Part shown: piece by piece, positions 56,213 through 64,000 of the stretch
Layout of the letters: every line of letters starts with the position of its first letter
How positions within the stretch are numbered: the first letter of the stretch is position 1
Origin: Anadara kagoshimensis
Lineage: Eukaryota > Mollusca > Bivalvia > Arcoida > Arcidae
DNA: 64,000 nucleotides
Direction: 5' to 3'
Assembly: GCA_021292105.1 (NCBI GenBank)
Contig: JACFYK010000033.1
Location: 124,001 to 188,000 of the forward strand
Notes under the pieces: model-generated
Database searches by the model: none
What the model was told of the DNA's origin: nothing
Seen by the model: the letters and a program-made list of their open reading frames with translations, nothing else
Program-made: the position numbers and the translations under genes

Positions 56213-57134
56213 GATGTGTTTGTGAAACACTATGCCCCCGGCAGCAAAGTTCATCTATGAAGATAAAATCTTTGGTACCAATCAAAAGGTCTCGCCACAA
56301 GGAATACACATGCCAAATATGAAAGCCCTAGCTTAAAAGAGACAAAAGTTATGGACAAGGTTAAATTTGCGCAAGGACAGACCAACAAACAAACAAACAA
56401 ACAAACAGACAGACCAAAAACAATATACCCCCGATCTTTCGATCGGGGCATAATAATATGAAAACCCTATCTTAAATAAGATTAAAGTTTAGCCAAAAAC
56501 TGTTATTTTCTTTAAGTAGGTCAAACGTTAAGGTAAAGGTCAGGAGGTAAAGAATTTTGGCACCAAAAGGTCTCGCCACAAGAAATGCACATGCTAAATA
56601 TGAAAGCCCTAGCTTAAAGGAGACAAAAAATATGGCCAATGTTAAAGTTGCAGTGTTATTTTCTGTAAGTAAGTCAAAGAACAAGGCCAAGGTCACAACT
56701 TTTAATGCCAATCAAAAGGGCTTGCCAGGAGAAATAAATGTACTAGATATGAACGCCATATCTTAAATAAGCTTAAAGCTATGGCCAAAACTATTATTTT
56801 CTATAAAGGTCAAGGTGAAGGTCACGAAGTCATATTTTTTGGTATCAATGAAAATGTCATGTCAGAAGAAATACACATGCCAAATATGAAAGCCCTAGCT
56901 TAAATAAGGTTAACGCTATGTCCAAAACTATTATTTTCTATAAATAGGTCAAAAGTCAAGGTCAAGGTCAGGACCTCAAATTTTTTGGTACCAATCAAAA
57001 GGTCTCGCCACAACGAATACACATGCCACATATGACAACCCTAGCTTAAATGAGATAAAAATTATGGTCAAGGTTAAAGTTGCAGTGTTATTTTCTCTAA
57101 GTAGGTCAAAGGTCAAGGTCACAACTTTTGATAC
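56213..57134. repeat. GGTCA-rich repeat, 143-bp modules (third copy)
   Basis: Direct copy of 212-1,133 at offset 56,001. Confidence 0.85.
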
Positions 57135-57359
57135 TTTTGACAATTTTTAACGGACGTTACACAACATCTCAATTTTTCAAAAATATGTACATGTACATAA
57201 TTGTGTAAAAATGTACATGACAAACGACACATCTTAGTTAGAAAAATGTGTACAGGTTCTAAAACAAGTACATATTTTTATAATGTGTGAATCATTTTTC
57301 TTATCTGTAAGGTTACCTTGTGATTAACCCCGAGAATTAAATTTCCTTAACTCCTGACC

Positions 57360-57715
57360 CATAGGCGTAGGAGCAGGGGTGGACGGGGGCCCCCAATGTC
57401 AAAGGAGGGGGCAGGCACCAGCAATATAATGTGTGAAATTTTGTATCACAGTTATTTATATAATCTTGCCTTGATATTACAGTATTTTAACCTATCAAAA
57501 CGCTGCAAAATACATTGAAAATGCGTCCAGACAGGACTTAGTTTTGAAAATTATCCGGGAGATGCCCCCAAGACCCCTACCTATGCGAGGGGTTTAGCAC
57601 CCCTCTCATACTCTCCCCGCATCATGCCTCTGACACGAGGTCGTACCTGCGGCACGACATAGACATAGCTTCAGGCTGCCCCCCCCCCCAATATTAAAAC
57701 CGTCCTACGCCTATG
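57360..57715. mobile_element. MITE with 13-bp TIRs (third copy)
   Basis: Direct copy of 1,359-1,714 at offset 56,001, again with an 11-base C run. Confidence 0.8.
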
Positions 57716-58787
57716 TGACCGACACATCATTACCCAATTCAAAACAATTATCTACCATTATATCTACAGTAATACTCCAAGGCTAGCTTGAGTTTAACAC
57801 GCTGTGTGTACCTTAAGGTTTATTACCCAGTTTGTCTATGGGCCTGTTAAAAGTAGTAATAGTATTAGTAGTAGTAGAAATTGTTTATTAACGTGTCACA
57901 AATCATACACAACCTTTAGATAAATAACACATTTAGCATTATAAAATACTAGTATATGAAATCCTGCCTAAAACATATGAGACACGATAAAAGTGGTGTT
58001 CAATATTTTACATAAAACATTTAGCATTACAAAATGTATGAGTGGAGTGGAGTAATGGTGTTTGACGTCCCTAATCAATGATATTTAACTTATATCGAGA
58101 CGTCGAGACACATTTCTACTACGTCGATATCGTATGGTTGAACTTCACGGAACTGGCAGTCATTATGAATGGTTCCTAGAGAGTTTTGATCCACTGGAAC
58201 ATTGTAGTCTTACAGTATGGGTACCTCATACATGATATTTGATAATTTCCGTCTTGTTCCGGTCGAATTTCCGGTGACAGAATTTTCTATCCCACCTCAG
58301 CCTGAGATCGATCTATTTCTCAAACTAGGCTAGTCAGCGATGTGCATGCCCTCGATACGCAGTGAAAAATCCATACGAATTTCTTTTAGTTTTATTTGTT
58401 TATTATCCAATTCCAAAATAAATGTATGATTTAATATAAAATGGATAGTACAATGCATGCTACGTAGTCAAATTTCGTAGGCAAGTACTGCTTGTGAAAA
58501 ACATGAATAAACAAGACTCTTGTGAAAACCGGATTTTGATAATAGTTCCGACCACGTTCGGCTTTCGCAAATACATATAACGCTTAGATAGCTTCGTGGT
58601 ACCCAATCCAGTTACATTGAATTACTTTAAATAATACGAAAGTTTTGACAAATTTGGCAATTCAACATTTCCCCACGTTTTTGAAAGACTATGGATTGTT
58701 CATGCCAGTCATGAGGCATTCACCTTTTTATTCGAAAATAGGTGTAAGAGTAATGACACACATACAGTACAGGCCTGTCGAAAGTTT

Positions 58788-59028
58788 AACACTAAGCTAA
58801 CGAAAATAGGTCGAAGCTCGGCTGCCGAGGGGCCGAGATATAGACAGCTAGTGATCGAAAGCTATTTTTTTCTCGGCCTCTCGACAGCTTGAGGCTGTCC
58901 AAAGCTCGGCAGTTTATTTGGCCCCTCGCCAGCCGAGCTAAGCCACTAGCTAACGAGGAGTCGAGAAGCTATCGAGGGGCGAGCAGCTAACGAGTGGTCG
59001 AGCAGTTGGTCCCTCGTTATTTAGTGTT
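58788..59028. mobile_element. CTCG-rich foldback (third copy)
   Basis: Direct copy of 2,787-3,027. Confidence 0.65.
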
Positions 59029-60405
59029 GGGCGAGTGGTCGAGCTGTTAAATAAATTTAAATAAATGAAGGGTAAAATATAAATATATTGTTTTAGAAGA
59101 CATATTTTTCACATGTAGTGTGAATAAATGATATTATGAACAAGACTTAATATACACTTGTAGTCCATTTAATTCCGCCGGATTTTTAAGCGAGTTTTAG
59201 AATAACAAATATACACATTTGTCCCTTTGTTTGGAACTTAAGGAAACTAATAGAAAATAATAATTAAGGAATGACCTACTATAGACCCAAGAACGTGCCA
59301 TTGGAGATCCTGAGTAATTATTTCTAATTCAAATCCCCATCTTTGAAAAATTTTATGTATGCTAGAATTATCATTATGATACCCCAGGTGCACGTGTATA
59401 GCAAGGGGAAGGAGGGAGGGTGGGATGTGGGTTCCATGAATAGATATCAAATTATCGGTACAATTTATATTACACTGAAGTGTGTTACTTAGAACCCATT
59501 TATACTCCAAATTTGAAACAATTTAGTAATTAAGTTTCAAAACAAACCTGATTTATAAAATCATTGAGCTGCTTTGTTCATTGATAAAAGGATCTACATC
59601 CCAGAAAATCCAAAAGCCAGCCAAACTCAAGTTTACAGAGCTCATGACCCATTTAAACTTTTTTCAGCTATTCATGATGAGAGTTGATGGGAAGCTCAGT
59701 CAGTAGTGAGTCCTGTTAGGTGGATTGTCCCAGGTTTGCAGCTCAATCGTTGGCAGGACTGAGCCTGCCACTAGTATTGGGAAGGTCCCACGTTTTAGTC
59801 CAGGTTTATCCGCTGCATTTGTTCCCTATCCTGTTTTATACACTTCTTATTGATTTCAAGGATAAATCTTACACACAAATCCATGTTGCAGTATTGCAAG
59901 TACTTCTGATTTGCATTGTACATGTGTACCATAATTTGCACACTTTATAACATTTTTAAATTATGATGACCTTTAGCGTGCTATACTACTTTGATCATTT
60001 GTCCACATACTTGCAGATACACATTGCAGACCAGTCAGTCCATTATACTGATACCTAGCTAACCAGTATAGGCCCACTGCATGGAAATTGGAAAATCAAT
60101 TTTAGTCAAATCCACTGCAGTGAGGCAACTTAGGTTTGAAGGTTAACATATTAACCATGTTAACCAGTAGGTCATTGGTGGTTTTGCAGATCGTTTGTCA
60201 GTACCTTTCCAAAGATTGTTAGTTTTTTTCCTGAAACTCCAGTTTCCTCCACCATTTCTGAAATGTCTGTCTTGATATAAAACAAATAGGCTTTACTTGG
60301 TCTTAAAACAAAATTACCCCACTTAGCCATTACCCAAGTAATATGCAGGAGTCGTCATACTCAAAGAACTTTAATTTTGATTGCAAACCTCAGTTGTGAA
60401 TTGGT

Positions 60406-60525
60406 GTCATATACCATTTTTTGAATTTAATCATAAAATACATTCAAAAAATGGTATATGACAATATTGTCATATACCATTTTTTGAATGTATTTTATGA
60501 TTAAATTCAAAAAATGGTATATGAC
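60406..60525. mobile_element. 120-bp nested palindrome (third copy)
   Basis: Direct copy of 4,405-4,524 at offset 56,001. Confidence 0.85.
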
Positions 60526-61078
60526 ATTGGCATCCAAAATTAGCAAATTTTGGTCATTTGCAAAGAATGCAAAGAGCTGTGGAATATTTCAAAAATTTTG
60601 AATTTTTTTATTATCTACTGAAATTCACTTGTTTCCAGTGTAAAATCAAGAATTTGCATGCTATATTATTGAGATAAATGGACATAACTCTTGAAAACCA
60701 TTATTCAGAAATCTCAAAAAGTGCTAATGGCATCACAATTGCAAAAATCATGTCATTGCTTTTAGGATACATTAAAATGTGTATTTATGCAGAGTCATAC
60801 AGTCAAAGTTGATGAATATTGTTTGTGTAAAATGTATTTATGCATTTTACACAAAGTTTTGCCATGTTTATGCTTTTAAGGATGGAATACACTGTCAGAT
60901 GAAAGACAAATTGAAATTTATATTGGATGTGGATACTTTTGCCAGGTACTATGCACATAGAAATGAATGTCTTCAGGAGAGGGCTCAAAAATTTGTTCTG
61001 TTTCAATCTTATCCACCATAACTATTGAATATATATGTGTATTGTTCTGCAATTTCATAATAGCCAGTGATAAGTACA

Positions 61079-61079
<1 letters not shown>

Positions 61080-61134
<55 letters not shown>
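61080..61134. repeat. (AAT)n microsatellite, third copy
   Basis: Third copy of the AAT run; the shortest of the three. Confidence 0.98.
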
Positions 61135-62195
61135 CTTGACTTGATGAATTAAATGTAAAACCCCATTTAATCAATGACATATCTTAATTAAGAAGATGAT
61201 GATTAAATAAAACTTATTATTAATTCATCACAAATTAACATTTCCTCAAAATTGCTGACTTGACTGTGTGGATTGTAGGGTTGTTTATTTGGAATGCATC
61301 AACTTCTACCATAATTGATATCAATAAAATACTGATGATGCTAGATTACTCCTTATTCCTTATTAAACAACATTCTTCATATTTTAAACCTCAATTCACT
61401 GAATTCAATTAATATCCATCTACATTTTGATTGTAACACTACAGAATATAAGAATCTGAAACTTAGGCATTTAATGAGCTATTTTGCATATTTTTCTTTT
61501 CATTTACTTCAGTTTGAAAGCACTATTCAACTAGTAGAGATTGCTAGTACTCTGTCACAGATAAGTCCTCAAAAATTATTAATTCAGTTATTCTTAAGCT
61601 TTTTCAGTGAAAATAAATAAACCCTTTGAATATTTACAGTTTTTCTCCACAAAATGTTAAGTAAAAACAAGTATTTAGAACTTCAAGAATGATTGCAACA
61701 GCTTTGACTGGCTTTGGTCTACTCTATAATGTGGAAGGATTCTATCGTGTCTATACACTTGTCATTTTCCTGCTTTTATCGTAAACTTTACGAGGGTTAA
61801 TTAGACTCAGGAATGAGAACCTCAACATTTACTTCTGATATTTCAATTTAAAAGTCAAGATATTTTTTCATTTATAACAAGACAGGCAGTTTTGGGATGG
61901 TGGAATGTAGTAATGGTGTTTTATGCCCTAATCAATATTCTTTCACTTATACCGAGACAGTCAGTTCTGGGATGGTGGAGTAGAGTAATGTTGTTGTACT
62001 CCCCAGTCAAGATTATTTCACTTACATCGATATGGTCAGTTCTGGAATGGTGAAGTGGAGTAATGGTGTTTTATGCCCAGGTCAATATTCTTTCACTTAT
62101 AGGGAGTTTGAAAGTCTATAATATCCATGTCGTACATTTCGTTGAAAATAGTTTAAAATTCTCCACCATGTAATAATCTGTGGGGAATGCAGATT

Positions 62196-63582
62196 ATTAA
62201 CCACAACAAGAGGCCCAATAGGGCCTGTAATGCTCAACTGGCAGATTACTTGAATCCAAAATGGCATTTTCTGTAGTTTGCTCATTGTAGTAATGGCATC
62301 CATCCTGAAATACGAGCTGGTTGCCTGGTTCAAACTTTAGTCTACCCCACCTAGGGATCTTCCACACTAAATCTAGTTCCAGTTGGCCAATGGTTTCAGA
62401 GAAGACAATTTTCAAAGAATTGATTAAATATGACACCTCATTTCCATAATTCTTGTAAATTGGGTCAAAAACCCATTACATTTGTTGAATGCGCCACAAT
62501 GGCTATTAAACCGTTTTTACTATTTAAAGTTACGGCGGCCATATTGGATGTCGGACGGGGTCGCCTGATACAGTGGTTTCAGAGGAGAAGATTTTCAAAG
62601 AATTGATTAAATATAACACTTCATTTGCATTATTTGTGAAAAACAGGTAAACGAAACATTTCTCTGAAAAACTTTTTACATATGTTAAATGCCCCGTTAT
62701 CTACTTTGTACATTTCAAATTTGAACGAAATTGGTTGAAAATTGGATCCACAATGGCTTTTAAACCGTTTTTACTATTTATAGGAACGGCGGTTATCTTG
62801 GATGTCGGACGGGGTCGCCTGGTACAAATTTTAGTCTACCCCACCTAGGGACCTTCCACACCATTTTTGGTTCCAGTCGGCCCAGTGTTTTCAGAGGAGA
62901 AGATTTTCAAAGAATTGATTAAAATATAACACCTCATTTGCAATATTAGTGAAAATTTGGTCAACGAAAAATTTCTCGGAAAAAACCCGTTAAATATGTT
63001 AAATGCCCTGCTATCTTCTTTGTACATTTCGAATTTGAACAAAATCGGTTTAAAATTGGATCCACAATGGCTATTAAACCGTTTTTACTATTTATAGTAA
63101 CGGCGACCATCTTGGATATCGGACGGGGTCGCATGGTAAAAACTTTAGTCTACCCCACCTAGGGACCTTCCACACCATATTTGGTTCCAGTTGGCCCAGT
63201 GGTTTCAGAGGAGAAGATTTTCAAAGAATTGATTATTGAATAATTAATGAAAAATTGGGTCAAAGAAAAATTTTTCGGAAAAACCCGTTACACATGTTGA
63301 ATGCCCCGCTATCTACTTTGTACATTTCAATTTTGAACAAAAACGGTGAAAAATGAATTAACAATGGCTATTTATGTGTTTTTACTATTTATAGTAACAG
63401 CGGCCATCTTGGATGTCGGGCGGGGTCGCCTGGTACAAACTTTAATCTATTCAACCTAGGGACTTTCACACCAGAGGAGAAGATTAAAGTTCACGCACGG
63501 ACACACGGACGCACGCACTCACGCACACACGCTTCACCATGCCATAAGCTCAGCTGGCTATAACCAGTTAAGCTAAAAACTA
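62196..63582. repeat. Interspersed repeat, 230-315 bp modules (third copy)
   Basis: Direct repeat of 6,200-7,586 at offset 55,996. Confidence 0.85.
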
Positions 63583-64000
63583 AAATAAATGTATTCTTTT
63601 TTTCAAATGTTTATTGCCGAAAGTTAACATTTAATTTTTGATATAATTAATAATAACAAAATACAGTTTCTAAATAATGTTGTTATGAGTAAAAAATATT
63701 CATTAATAATTTTCCCACAATGAATAAATCCATTAAAATATAAATTTCTAATATTTTCTCTATTTTCTTAATACCAAAATCATAAATTTTTTTGATAAAA
63801 CTCACAAAACTCTCCCTTCCCGTCTCTACACATTCTTTTATCAAACTGAACTCCTCCCACTCTCACCCATCACTTTAACCTTATACCAAGTACTAGCTTT
63901 CCAAAAAAGCTTGCCTGACTAATCATTCATTTATAGGATTAATTGAATATATGTTCAATACACGATATTGTTTGCATGTGCAAAGATGTTAGTGGTGTTT

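Larger units (their letters stand above)
27903..64000. repeat. Giant inverted repeat 2 (arms to 45,924 and from 45,963)
   Basis: Bases 45,963-64,000 are the reverse complement of about 27,903-45,924, around a 38-nt spacer at 45,925-45,962. Paired positions add up to 91,887 next to the spacer and drift to 91,902 by 10 kb out, so about 15 bases of net indel accumulate. The ones I inspected are homopolymer or dinucleotide length changes. The right arm runs off the end of the window, so the palindrome is at least 36 kb long. It overlaps giant inverted repeat 1: the segment between the two spacers belongs to both. Confidence 0.97.
56002..64000 (+). repeat. Direct repeat of bases 1-8,000, offset 56,001
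   Basis: This stretch repeats 1-8,000 in the same orientation, with an offset of 56,001 up to the AAT microsatellite. After that the offset is 55,996, because the microsatellite here is five bases shorter. Its features are the third copies of features annotated in 1-8,000 (plus) and 27,903-35,902 (minus). It follows necessarily if the window is a repeating U-loop-U'-loop pattern. Confidence 0.97.

Overview
The window looks like AT-rich nuclear DNA of a mollusc, most likely a bivalve. I infer this from several interspersed repeat families that I recognise as bivalve-type: units ending in an AGCTCACCTGGCC hairpin, GGTCA-rich 143-bp modules closed by a CCCCGATCGAAAGATCGGGG hairpin, 'gaccccgtccgacatcc' modules, and tRNA-derived SINEs. 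There are no bacterial operons, no rRNA and no convincing long host gene. The species cannot be named from this.

The dominant feature is architecture. The window is built from one unit U of about 28 kb (17,961-45,924) and its reverse complement U'. Bases 1-17,942 are the end of U', bases 17,943-17,960 are an 18-nt loop, then comes U, then a 38-nt loop (45,925-45,962), then U' again to 64,000. As a result 1-8,000 reappears in direct orientation at 56,002-64,000, a period of 56,001. The order U'-loop-U-loop-U' is what a hairpin-capped 28-kb linear molecule gives when read around its single strand. A fold-back read or assembly error, or a real giant palindrome, would give the same order. Arms match almost perfectly and differ mainly by 1-2-base indels and microsatellite length.

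Layout of U, left to right. 17,961-19,400 is AT-rich DNA without a recognisable gene. 19,440-24,420 is a broken Polinton/adintovirus-like fossil: a protein-primed DNA polymerase B fragment, a fibre-like protein, a two-helix membrane protein, a second membrane protein with a coiled coil, and a capsid-like protein. It is interrupted by a LINE 3' end and another repeat. 24,413-30,010 is a dense bed of repeat families, including exact 145-bp tandem modules, 'gaccccgtcc' modules, a SINE with target-site duplications, and a tandem duplication carrying a TATA box and an octamer. 30,010-36,700 holds a nested 120-bp palindrome, a CTCG-rich foldback, a TIR element with a 5-bp target duplication, the GGTCA-rich array and a second foldback. 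36,700-39,900 is AT-rich, with a tandem array of 57- and 95-bp modules. 39,891-43,841 holds a possible two-exon host gene on the minus strand whose putative intron is filled by about 84 copies of a 34-bp repeat. 44,211-45,658 is a 1.45-kb segment with 17-bp terminal inverted repeats.

Most open reading frames in the window are shadows of repeats. Only the fossil pieces and three possible exons look protein-coding. Functional statements rest on motif recognition by eye; no database search was run.
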